From Trichomonas tenax (taxonomy: Eukaryota > Parabasalia > Trichomonadida > Trichomonadidae), in assembly GCA_023091735.1 (NCBI GenBank), contig JALKBU010000276.1:1-52308 (forward strand): a DNA stretch of 52,308 bases, read 5' to 3'. The notes beneath the pieces were generated by a model. The model did not search any database, was not told the DNA's origin, and saw nothing but the letters and a program-made list of their open reading frames with translations. The number at the start of each line of letters is the position of its first letter. Within the stretch, counting starts at the first letter, position 1. The translations under genes and the position numbers were made by a program. Below are positions 28,283 to 38,299 of this stretch, piece by piece.

Positions 28283-29698
28283 TAACTTGTACTATACTTG
28301 CTAACGATAGACGAATTGAGGGCGAATAACCCACCGAGCGAAAAAATCGCGTGTTTCGGTAACAACATTAAAACGTAAAAAAATCGGCAAAAACTTGATT
28401 TGTGTAAAATTTCTATTAAAAATCTTTGATTTTAATCGTGGATATATCGACAAATCTGCATGATTATTCATACCATTCTCATATTTGTCAATTTAAACTA
28501 ATCAATAAATTAGTTATTTTAATATAGTTTTTAAATTTTGATTAATCAACCAACGTATCCCTCATTATAAGGAACGTAGCATATGCAACTGTGTCTTGCT
28601 GACCACAAAGACCGTGACTACACGCTTGGTCAGAACTAATTGATTTGTAATGAAAATTTGAATGTTGATTGTTGATAGCATACTTCTTTCTTACATCAAT
28701 AAGACATTAATTAATTTTATTGCCGACATGGATCAATCACCGACTTGATTTCCAATATCCAGGACGATACAGAAGACAATAAGCAAGCATAACTTGTTCT
28801 TTTAACTTGTAGCATTGTTTTGTTACAAGAATTAAAATCGAGTTTGTCAATATAATAGATATCAATGTATATGCTATTTTATATAAGTATATCTAACCAT
28901 AGGCAAAACTAGAATTCGATTTTTTATTTCCTTGAAAATTTTCTTCCTCAAAGCCCATAATATTGACTTCCAATCGATTGCATACGTTTTAAATTCCAAA
29001 GAAAATGCATACTCTCGCTTGTAATTCAATATTTTCAGCTTTAATCATCAAAATAATCAAAATTATGATATTTAAATTACGTTTTGATATCACTTAGAGC
29101 ATATATGCGAACATCTGGTATAGATGATATCAGAAACGCGTGAAATTGACCTCAATAGTTGTGATATGAAAATTTGTATATATTTAAGTGATTTTGGATT
29201 ATTGTTTATGCAAAATTGTGTCTTTCTTCATTGCGAAGATAAATGAAGAGATATGTTTTCAAAATGACACTTATTGGAACCGAATCAAAAATACCAAAAC
29301 TCAAACAGATATGTGACATAGTGTGAAGCAAAGTAATACATATTTTAGAGATTTATATTGAATAATACACTTCATAAGTGAATAACACATTCCTGGAATA
29401 TTATATTGAATGATTTTTTTTCCAAAAATATAAACATGAATATAATACTCTTCACAAATTATACAATTATTGAGTTTAAGCGAAACCCTATGATGCAAAC
29501 TGTTAAACCTGAGGTTATAACAAAGATATATTTAAAATAATGCAAAATTTTGTGATATAAGATGTTTCAAGCTGTAAATCACATATTCCTATGTATTTTC
29601 AGTTAATTATATTAGATTGAAAAAGATATTGAGTAAGGATAGAAATGTATTTAATATAAACAAAAAAAAAATTCAAACAAGATAAATAAATATATGGA
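28283..29698. other. Spacer between the mobile element and the TOR gene
   Basis: 1.4 kb, mostly AT-rich. A slightly GC-richer patch at 28555-28630 holds a CTGACC...GGTCAG pair, but no ORF or RNA family is recognisable. Only short AT-rich chance ORFs elsewhere. Confidence 0.4.
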
Positions 29699-32600
29699 TC
29701 ACCAGTATGGTGCCCATCCGTGGTACATTCTGCTTAAGTTTGTCTCAGATGTTGCTTCTTCGATGAGTTTCTTGATATGCTGAGGAATCGTGAGATCGAG
29801 ATCGTAATCGTGACCAGAAAGTTTCTCAGCAACACGTCTGATTGCCTGCTTCAGGCCTCTTCCATCTTTATCATCCTGACTTCCTTCATACCACAGAGCG
29901 TCGATGACTGGTTCTTGAACGAAGATATCGAGAAATGCTAAAAGTGTCTGCGAGTTTCTTCTTAGTTGCCAAAGAACATCTTCCGCTGTTGTCTTAAACA
30001 AACCGTGCGTTCCAACAAGTCCCAGTGCACGAACGAGCATCCTCGTGAGTCTGAAAGGAACAGTCTCTCTAACGAATCTCCTCAGCGATGCTTTTTCGAA
30101 GCAATCAGAAAGATCAATGTGGACGAGATTTCCATTGTGTTTCATGAAAAGAATGTTGAGCGGATGTCTGTCTCCGAGTCCAATAATGTAACCAACAACA
30201 CTCATTAACGCAAGAGATCGAGAGAAGTTTGTTGTCTGCATCAGCCATTGACGAGCGCCTGAAGATTTCAACCAAAGAGCTTCATCAATTTCGTTATCAG
30301 GAGAAACTGATTTCAATTTCTTAAATAGTTCAAGTTTCTGCAGATTGTTCATGTATATCGCGAGATCTCTTCCTTTATCGAAGAAATCAGCAAAAACTTT
30401 CTTTTCTGAATCTTCTGGTCTCCCGCACATCTTTCTTCTCCACAATATCAAACTCGACAATGTTTCTCCTCCTGCAGCCCATGAAATCAAACCACTGGCT
30501 GTTGTCAAAGGAACAACGTGATACTGCATGATTGTGTTGAATGATCCATCAGATGATTTGTTCATTCTCAGTATTGAATTCACCAACGAGAAGAACTGCA
30601 TTATATGTTGATCAAGTCTCAAGTCTTCTCTTCCTTTAAGAAGGTATTTGTAACTCTGTCCATTGCTTCCAAGCATTCGCATCTTTCTCGGGCGTTTAGC
30701 AGAAGGAATCATTTTCAGGACATGACGTATCTTGGAAACAGTAATCAGTGGTTTTCCGATTTCGTAAGATCCTGGCATGCAAACTTTTAAGTCATCTGTT
30801 CTGATTGGAAGTCCGAGTTCTTTGATATCGATGCTGTTGACTGTTTCTATGTTTTTATTGAGGAATATGTGAAGAGCATTTGCTGAGTTAAACAAAAAAA
30901 CTCTGTCAGCGTTTGCCGTCTTAGATGCTGTAACATTAAGAACTTTCGCACTCTTTTCGATGAACAACTTTGCGGGTTTGCACGAGAACCAGTCTTTGAG
31001 GAAACTCTTGTAAGTTTTGACCGATATTATATCAGCAACACGTTTAATTATATCAAGAGAGTCTTGTGGTAATGGGAAATCATCACCAATCTTCAATAAT
31101 TTCTCCAATAAAATCAAAACTTCTTCAGCAGGTGTCACAGCGAGCGATGTCATTGATTGAGCGAAGATTGAAACATCGCTGCCATCTTGAGAGTGTTCGT
31201 CGAATAAATGATCAATGAATTCAGATGATTTCGTGTGTCTTTGGAGATTTAGAGGAAGAGCAACAGCCTGAAAATGGTTGATTGAGAATGACCTTATTAT
31301 ATTGAAAACAACTTCACGAACTTCTTCGCATGGATGCTCAAGTTGAACGACAAGTTGTGGTATGATTAGAATAACGCTTTCAGGAGGAAGATTCCTGAAT
31401 TTTGCTGCAAAATCACTGAAATCAGAAAGAGATGTACCATAAGTGAAGAAAAGAGAACAAATTTGACATAACCAGTGCATCATTGATCCATTTAATTCAA
31501 GCAATTTCCAGAATCCGTTCATTGTGTTATTTGCATAGAAAACTGCAACACTTCCCGGTCTTTGCATTAATGCAAGATTGGAATATGTCCACAATCTCCA
31601 TGCGCGTGCATGACTTTTGTTGAGTCTCAAAACATCACCGAGTTGATTGACAACGAATTCCGTGACAGTGCTTCTTGCAGCAAGAGCACAAACGGCATCG
31701 CAGTAAACATCATTTCTTGAAGATTTCTGGAGCTTGTTGACGAACTTTGAAAGTTCATCTGTGTTTCCAACAATGCCTCTGTCAACTCTTGTGATATAGC
31801 GAATCAAAAGAGATCTTTCGTCCTTTTTGTCGGATATCGATGATTGGAAAACACCATCGAAGTAATTCCACTCTTTTAAGCGTCTTAAAATGTCCAAGTA
31901 AACGTTTCTCATTCCTCTGCGTTGGTCGTTATCACAATGAAGAAGTTCTTTGATTGCCCATGAAAGTTTCAACTGCGAATAATCATTTTTCATTGAATTG
32001 GAGTTTCTGTTCCAAATTTCAATAATATGTGATGCAGTATCTTTTCCTTTGTTGACTAAAAGAACATTGCTGACGTCTTCTATTAATAAAAAGTGATTTA
32101 TCAATGACATCGCACTTTCGTAGTTTGCTGGAGGAACGAATAACATTACTGCTGCGTTTCTTGATCTCTTAACGAATTCTTCGACTTCTTCAACAGAGTT
32201 CTTCTTTATTGCAGCGACAGCTCTCCAACAACAATTAATTGGAGAGTCAGGAACTAAGAATTGTTCATATTTTTGCGTATCTTTGCCGTAATTAAGAGCT
32301 CCGATGAAGAAAGGAAGAGCTGCTTTGATTTTAGTTTCTTTGCTGAGTCTGTCGAAGATTACTTCGCGTTTCATGATTGATTCGTAATCATCCATGTTCA
32401 TAAACGAATTAACAATACCCGGAATTGATGTTTCGCTTTCTTTCTGTGTTTCATAGATCTCCAAAGCTTTGTCCCACATGTTTAATGACTCGAACAAACC
32501 AGCGTCGGTTGTTTGTGATGATATAATTCCAAGAAGACCATTTGCGGTGCTCTTTCTCTTCAATTGCGTTTCTATCATCAAAAGATGTTTTAGAGGTTCT

Positions 32601-35600
32601 TCGCTGGATTCAACTTTAGAGAAAAATCTGATTGCTTTGAACCAGCTCTTGCATTTTTCTGCAACAATGCCAGCAGTCATTGGATTGAAGAACATAGAGA
32701 ATCCTGCGCGATCTAAAGCTTCAGCGCCATCAACAATTATTGATAAAACAAAAATATTTGCATTCAGAGAATTAACAACAGTTTCGAAGAGCAACATAAG
32801 TTTTGTTCTTTCTTCTTGTGAAGCATCTTCCCAAACGGAAACTAAAGCGAGAGGAAATAGATCATTGTGGAGCTTCGAAGCACCATTCAGAAGTGGTCTG
32901 CATGCACGAATAGCTGCTGAGTTACTGCAAAGAACTAAATCTTGTGTGAGTTGAAGCATCCAAAGAGGAGAATACTCAGAAACGTTTTGATGTGAAAGAA
33001 CAGTGTCGATTAATCGTCTTTGTGAAGCTGGTCTCATTTTCGTTGGCTGCACATCAGGCTTTGGAAGGAAATCTGTTTCATTTATTTTGATAATTCTCTC
33101 TATTGCGATCTTTGCAATTTTGGTAATCTTTGGATCTTTGTTTGTCAAAATCGTAATGAGTTCTGATGCTTTCTGCTCTAAAGGACCTTTGATTGATAGA
33201 GCCAATCTTAAAATTTGCATTCCGTATCTTTGGAACTTTCCTGTGTTCATTACCCAACAGATATAAGTCAATGAATCGCGGTTATTTTTCTTGACACGTT
33301 CTGCAGCCAAATCGAAGAAAATTGTTGGTGAAGATTCGTTGTAGATAACCATTAAAGCAATGGTAAGCATCAGATAACTGTCTACTTCCTGAGGATTGTT
33401 CTTTTGTCTAAGAATGGAAACGAAAAGATTGAAAATTTCAGGATCAAAGTTATAAAATCCCTTCAAAGCAAAAACAAGCGCAGAAAAGACTTTGATTGAT
33501 GGAATATTGGCATTGTGAAGGAATGGAAGAATCATTTCCATTATATCATCACCATAAGGAAGAATAGAAATGTCAACCAACAAAATGATTGATCTAAGGA
33601 AGTGGAAAATTGCGTCCGGAGGATCGAAAACTTTGTCATTTAACAACTTCGAGAAAACAGGAACAATCTGTGGAAGGAAAGGCAGCGAGTTGTATGGATC
33701 ACTCTGGAAGATGTAGACGATGGCTATAATGAGAACAGAAGGTTCGTAGATTGAAGAAGACTGCTGTAATTGATCTAAAACGTATTGCATAACAAAATTT
33801 AAATAACAAGCGTTTCTCTTCGAAACATCGCATATTGGCGATAAATCGAATGAATGTAAGTCGTAATCGAATGTATGGAACTGGTGGGGATCTAAAGGAC
33901 CAATTGTTCCAAATAGTCTCAAAAATCCACAAATTATGTCCATATCTGTACAGTTCGTTAAAAAATGGAATATTTCTTTGTGCATTTTGATTATATCGAT
34001 ATTGTTCGTTTTATTGAAATTAATTTCTCGAAAAATCTTTAACAATGTATTTGCAACTTCAATATGAAGACTCTTGTGTGTGCTTGTGAATAACTGATTG
34101 GTTATAGCAGGAATTAAGCGTGGTAACTTTTCTCGAAATATATCTATATGTGGAATAAGCTCGTTGATACTGTATAAGACGAATTTATGTATAATACGAA
34201 TGTAGTTTCGGTCGTTTAATCTAATTGTCGCTTCAATAGTTGTTTTTGGAATTTCATGCCGTTTGTCAAGTATTTCGATAAAATAATCAATGATTCTGTT
34301 AGTGTAGGGCCCAATAATGTTGTTACAAAGTCTCAAAAACAATGGAGTCATTTCTAGCTGATATCGTTTTGATAATAAACTCGTAAATCCCTGCAGCTGT
34401 TGAAAAAAGTGGTCTATGTGACGTTGGAGGTACCTTTCGACATCATCTGGAATCACTTTTTGTATTTGCAATAATAAAAGTTGTGCAGCTTCACGAACCA
34501 CGCCTTTGGAGTCGGATAAATATGATTCTATTAGATCTATAAGTGTTTCCGAGCGGAAAAGCGTGTAAAATTCAATTGGAACTAATTTCAACGTATTTAG
34601 CCTAACAAATGAATTTGGAGAAGACTCAGCAACGAAGAGTGTTTGTATGAGATATTTTTCTTTGGTTTGTGTCTGTAGAATTAACGCATATATCGCTTTG
34701 ACGAGTTTTCGGCAATTTTTTTCTTCAACTTGTGAAAGTTGAGAAATCAATGTGAGAATATACTCATCTTTATCTATTTTGTCGTTTAACGTTATGTGTT
34801 TCAATATTTTATATGAAATTGGCAATTCTGAATTAAAATTATCGATAATATATTGCGAGTATCGTTCGGTTATTTCATTTGCAAATGTAGAATTCTGTTC
34901 TGATAATATTTTTGCTGTCTTAACGACCGAACACGATAATTTTGCGTTCAATATTCTTTGATAAACTTCATCATTCATGTTATTGAACTTCTTGAGTAGA
35001 TGTGGTGCAGTAATAAAGAATAAATCATCGGGTAATTTCATTACGAAAGGCACAAAAGCTTTTGAAGATTCATTCTCCAAGCTCACTAAAATTGAGAGGA
35101 TATGTGATAGATTCTCTGAAAATTGTGGGATCTCTGAAAATATTGTGATTAGTTTGGCCTGTAGGTTCGGGACGAAAGGATGAAATTCTTGGAGCTGGAG
35201 GACGTGCCCTAGTATTATTTCCGTGTTCGATGGATTTATATGGAAGAGCACTACCTTTAGAAGCGTAGGCAATCGTGATACTCCTATCCTGGAGCAATTT
35301 TTGATGATATTTACGATCATTGAAAAATAGCCGTCCACGAAGAAGTTGTTGCACGGCGTTTCGAGGACCTGAAAACAGTCATCGAGCATTGAGTTTGCAC
35401 ATTCATCGGGGGACGAGTCATGATTAATTTTTCCTATAAAGAGTTCTACGCCACAACTTCGGACTTCCGGGTTTTGATGTTTTAACGCTCCTTGGACAAT
35501 ATTGTTGATATTTCCGGAAAATCTGCGGTAAAGATCGATGTTAGTGAATATAACGTTTTTGAAAATGAATACTGAAGATAATACGCTTGTAGAGAAGATT

Positions 35601-36001
35601 CTTGATGTTAATCTTTCAAATAATGTTGGTAAAATAGGCGTTTCTGACCTTCTAGCGACTCTTTCGAGTATGAATGTTATTCCGTCTATGACAGTGATGC
35701 TTTCAACAGGGAGAATTCTTTCCAATTGGTTCGCAATATTGAGATAATGATTTTGATCTTCCACGATATCGAGGATATAAGCGAAACAAGCCAACGCTAT
35801 GATTTTGTCTATCTGATCTGTCGAGTGCATTCTATTCGTAGACCATTTGTATAGCGTATCTATGAAAATATCTTGGTCTTCTTTCGAAAGACTCAAGAAT
35901 CTGCTTGCAAGCTGCTCCTGGAACTTCTTCTGGACCTCTCTGAAGGAACTGTACTCAACGAGGGTGCTTGCAAGCTTGTTAAAACCCTGTATGAGTGACA
36001 T
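29699..36001 (-). CDS. TOR-type PI3K-related protein kinase, 2100 aa
   Basis: A PIKK with a long helical HEAT region (about residues 1-1150), a FAT region, a kinase domain and a C-terminal FATC ending MYHGWAPYW (compare TOR GWCPFW). The segment MPGSYEIGKPL...SAKRPRKMRMLGSNG leading into KYLLKGREDLRLDQ is specifically TOR-like, as are TNFSRSLALMSVVGYIIGLGDRHP and VPFRLTRML. Catalytic residues are present: K1789, D1944, H1946, N1949 and metal-binding D1963. That last motif reads DLS rather than DFG. The region before the kinase domain has the right length for an FRB domain but lacks the WHEMWHE-type tryptophans. It is about 450 residues shorter than human mTOR, mainly N-terminally. Growth control is expected; V-ATPase and ribosomal genes are nearby, but in separate units. 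Confidence 0.9.
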   Translation of the reverse strand: MSLIQGFNKLASTLVEYSSFREVQKKFQEQLASRFLSLSKEDQDIFIDTLYKWSTNRMHSTDQIDKIIALACFAYILDIVEDQNHYLNIANQLERILPVESITVIDGITFILERVARRSETPILPTLFERLTSRIFSTSVLSSVFIFKNVIFTNIDLYRRFSGNINNIVQGALKHQNPEVRSCGVELFIGKINHDSSPDECANSMLDDCFQVLETPCNNFFVDGYFSMIVNIIKNCSRIGVSRLPTLLKVVLFHINPSNTEIILGHVLQLQEFHPFVPNLQAKLITIFSEIPQFSENLSHILSILVSLENESSKAFVPFVMKLPDDLFFITAPHLLKKFNNMNDEVYQRILNAKLSCSVVKTAKILSEQNSTFANEITERYSQYIIDNFNSELPISYKILKHITLNDKIDKDEYILTLISQLSQVEEKNCRKLVKAIYALILQTQTKEKYLIQTLFVAESSPNSFVRLNTLKLVPIEFYTLFRSETLIDLIESYLSDSKGVVREAAQLLLLQIQKVIPDDVERYLQRHIDHFFQQLQGFTSLLSKRYQLEMTPLFLRLCNNIIGPYTNRIIDYFIEILDKRHEIPKTTIEATIRLNDRNYIRIIHKFVLYSINELIPHIDIFREKLPRLIPAITNQLFTSTHKSLHIEVANTLLKIFREINFNKTNNIDIIKMHKEIFHFLTNCTDMDIICGFLRLFGTIGPLDPHQFHTFDYDLHSFDLSPICDVSKRNACYLNFVMQYVLDQLQQSSSIYEPSVLIIAIVYIFQSDPYNSLPFLPQIVPVFSKLLNDKVFDPPDAIFHFLRSIILLVDISILPYGDDIMEMILPFLHNANIPSIKVFSALVFALKGFYNFDPEIFNLFVSILRQKNNPQEVDSYLMLTIALMVIYNESSPTIFFDLAAERVKKNNRDSLTYICWVMNTGKFQRYGMQILRLALSIKGPLEQKASELITILTNKDPKITKIAKIAIERIIKINETDFLPKPDVQPTKMRPASQRRLIDTVLSHQNVSEYSPLWMLQLTQDLVLCSNSAAIRACRPLLNGASKLHNDLFPLALVSVWEDASQEERTKLMLLFETVVNSLNANIFVLSIIVDGAEALDRAGFSMFFNPMTAGIVAEKCKSWFKAIRFFSKVESSEEPLKHLLMIETQLKRKSTANGLLGIISSQTTDAGLFESLNMWDKALEIYETQKESETSIPGIVNSFMNMDDYESIMKREVIFDRLSKETKIKAALPFFIGALNYGKDTQKYEQFLVPDSPINCCWRAVAAIKKNSVEEVEEFVKRSRNAAVMLFVPPANYESAMSLINHFLLIEDVSNVLLVNKGKDTASHIIEIWNRNSNSMKNDYSQLKLSWAIKELLHCDNDQRRGMRNVYLDILRRLKEWNYFDGVFQSSISDKKDERSLLIRYITRVDRGIVGNTDELSKFVNKLQKSSRNDVYCDAVCALAARSTVTEFVVNQLGDVLRLNKSHARAWRLWTYSNLALMQRPGSVAVFYANNTMNGFWKLLELNGSMMHWLCQICSLFFTYGTSLSDFSDFAAKFRNLPPESVILIIPQLVVQLEHPCEEVREVVFNIIRSFSINHFQAVALPLNLQRHTKSSEFIDHLFDEHSQDGSDVSIFAQSMTSLAVTPAEEVLILLEKLLKIGDDFPLPQDSLDIIKRVADIISVKTYKSFLKDWFSCKPAKLFIEKSAKVLNVTASKTANADRVFLFNSANALHIFLNKNIETVNSIDIKELGLPIRTDDLKVCMPGSYEIGKPLITVSKIRHVLKMIPSAKRPRKMRMLGSNGQSYKYLLKGREDLRLDQHIMQFFSLVNSILRMNKSSDGSFNTIMQYHVVPLTTASGLISWAAGGETLSSLILWRRKMCGRPEDSEKKVFADFFDKGRDLAIYMNNLQKLELFKKLKSVSPDNEIDEALWLKSSGARQWLMQTTNFSRSLALMSVVGYIIGLGDRHPLNILFMKHNGNLVHIDLSDCFEKASLRRFVRETVPFRLTRMLVRALGLVGTHGLFKTTAEDVLWQLRRNSQTLLAFLDIFVQEPVIDALWYEGSQDDKDGRGLKQAIRRVAEKLSGHDYDLDLTIPQHIKKLIEEATSETNLSRMYHGWAPYW

Positions 36002-37443
36002 TTATTTCCTTTTATTTTTATTAATAAAATTTACCGACCTGTCTGTTCTCAATATTTGTGTGAATACTAAAATTTTCCATAATTTTCTATAGTTAATATC
36101 TACATCATTTATAACCCCAAAATAATCAATAAAAATTGAACTTTGATTAACACAATCCTTTTATTTTGCATTTTACTTGATATTAAGAAACAGTATGTAT
36201 TATTATATTGTAAAAGTGGGAAAATTTGCAATTATTAAATTTTGATGAATGATTGAATAATCTAGCTACTATAGTCGTAGATTTTGATTTCGTTTTGAAA
36301 AGTTTGAAACTCATTATTTTTCCAGAATGGCAATTTTCTATATTTCAAAGGTTTACGTCAATCTTGATAAAATTATTCGAAATTTGTATATTGGAGGAGT
36401 CTTGTTGATGTGTTTTGTTATTTTTCATGCCAAAAATGTCCAAATGTCTTGTCAGGATGACTTCTCCTAACATTGATTTCCACTTATGAAACATCGATCA
36501 AAATAGCCTTCCTACACTATTACTGATTATAAACTCTTAACCATATAATCTACTGCTTATAAACAATCTATTGCTAATGGTTACATTGCTACAATCTAAC
36601 CAAATATATAGATATTCTTCATAGATAAATTTACCTTGAAATTGTTAATTTTCAATGAAGAAATGTCCTGGATGCTTAGTGGTGATATATTAATATACTC
36701 CATAAAAATGTGTATGTTGCTTGTTATTATGGAGAAACAACACTCTTAGTAATGCATCATTTTCGAACATTTAAATAACTTTGGATGAATATCACTTATT
36801 ACATTGTATTCCAATGTCATTGAATGAATTTCATTATTTCATCCTTTGATGCAATATCAACATGCAGCTTTTTGTAACTTGAATATAAAATATAGAGAGA
36901 TCATCCACTAACCATCGATTTTTCCATTATTTAATGATATAATTTTGTTGAGCTTTAAAAATATAATATTGTCCATTATTTTAAAATCCCAAACAATGCT
37001 ATTTTACCTCGAAAATAAATTTTTAATTTTTTTCTGACTTAATTTTTCCGTGTTGAATATCAATCAACATGAATTTCGATGATTGCATATCTCTTAAATT
37101 CATTGATGTAAGGGTTGACATCAATATACATTTATTTCTGTAGGATGGCAAGTTAAATGATATGATTTTGAGGTTAAAAATTAGAAAAAAATAAGAAAAA
37201 CCAATTTTGATTTAATACTTGGGAAAGTTTCTATCATATTTTATTAGTTGCATTATTCACACTACATGAAGCAACAATGAGTTATAGTTATTGAAATGTT
37301 ATATGCATGTATAAAATTTGAATTTGATTATCAATATTTTAAGTAATTTATTATTAACCCACAAATAGCCATAATCTAGTATATAAGAAATACTGATGTA
37401 AAAGACCCTAAATTAATATCTAAAAAATACAAAACAATTTTAT
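36002..37443. other. AT-rich spacer
   Basis: 1.4 kb with the TOR upstream region at its left end. No convincing ORF, RNA or repeat seen. Confidence 0.4.
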
Positions 37444-38236
37444 TCAGTTAGTTCTGAGGAAAGAAAGTATAGATTTCGAATCTTTGTCAGCACTAAGACG
37501 CTCAAAGTCGTTATCTGTAGTCAATCTAAGAATGACTGTTTTAATTTCATTTGGAATCGGAAAATTTTCTATATTTTTAAGTGCTACGTGTGGATCTTCA
37601 TCGAAATACGATAAGAACTACAGTGCAACAGAGTACAAATCAACTTTTCGTTGATCAGTGGGCACTTTTCCTATCGGATAACAAGGATGATTGTAATTAA
37701 ATGCAACAATGTCACCAACCTTAACAGCTGCGTGAAAACATCCCAATTTCAAACCCTTGAAGTCCGGGCTAATGAAAATACTCGATCGACAAATGCAACC
37801 ATGCGAAATCTTACGATGATGGAGTTTTGAAAGCGTTGCAAGGAGTGTCGCAAAAAGAGGCAAAAGATGTTCGATCGGTATTTGTGTAGTCGTATGCTAA
37901 AGCGACAACACCGAGCGAAGAGTTTTTCGTGTAGTCTTTTATCTTCACTATGTTATCCACGTGACCTAAATCTGTTGTTAAATATTGAATTTCTCTGCAA
38001 ACAAGACAATATGGTATTCTATTGCAAGTTTCTATAATGCACGGCTGGTCGTCGCATGTTCCTCTAAATATTGTCGCTGTATCTCCTTGAAACAAAATTT
38101 TCGATAAAATAAACTTGTTTAGAGGCTTGAAATTCATCAATGTAAAGGATGGAGAATTGTTTACATTTGACAACTCGCTGAGATTCACGTGATAATCTTT
38201 ATCCTGTATTGCAATAATTTCATTTGTTTTCATCAT
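37444..38236 (-). pseudogene. Broken protein-kinase-like (pseudokinase) gene
   Basis: The first frame (from 38236) gives a kinase N-lobe: FILSKILFQGDTATIFRGTC as a glycine-loop-like start, then REIQYLTTDLGHVDNIVKI. About 120 codons in, the homology shifts frame (near 37875) to LLPLFATLLATLSKLHHRKISHGCI, the catalytic-loop region. That frame meets a TAG at about 37618-37620 and would otherwise run to a TGA at 37444-37446 with a sensible tail. Even ignoring the breaks, catalytic residues are missing: the VAIK lysine position reads IIET, HRD-x-N is replaced by SHGCICRSSIF, and DFG reads LGCF. So it descends from a pseudokinase and is now a pseudogene, or carries two sequence errors. Confidence 0.65.
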
Positions 38237-38299
38237 GTAAAATTGTTTTTGGCACTTTTTTTATATTTTTTTTCTTCTACCGAGAAAAAAAAAACAGAA
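38237..38299. promoter_or_regulatory. 63 bp divergent spacer
   Basis: Separates the start of the pseudokinase gene (-) from the start of the BEACH gene (+). Consists mainly of T-runs and A-runs, with CTTCTACCGAG in the middle. Any promoter for the 7 kb BEACH gene must lie here or extend into the pseudokinase sequence. Confidence 0.4.

Noticed and set aside
29301..29498. 65-codon minus-strand ORF in AT-rich spacer
   Set aside because: Built from locally repeated AT-rich phrases; no domain.
38189..38299. Upstream in-frame ATG of the BEACH gene
   Set aside because: Would overlap the opposing kinase-like gene and add a hydrophobic, AT-rich leader unlike the following protein; the ATG at 38300 is preferred.
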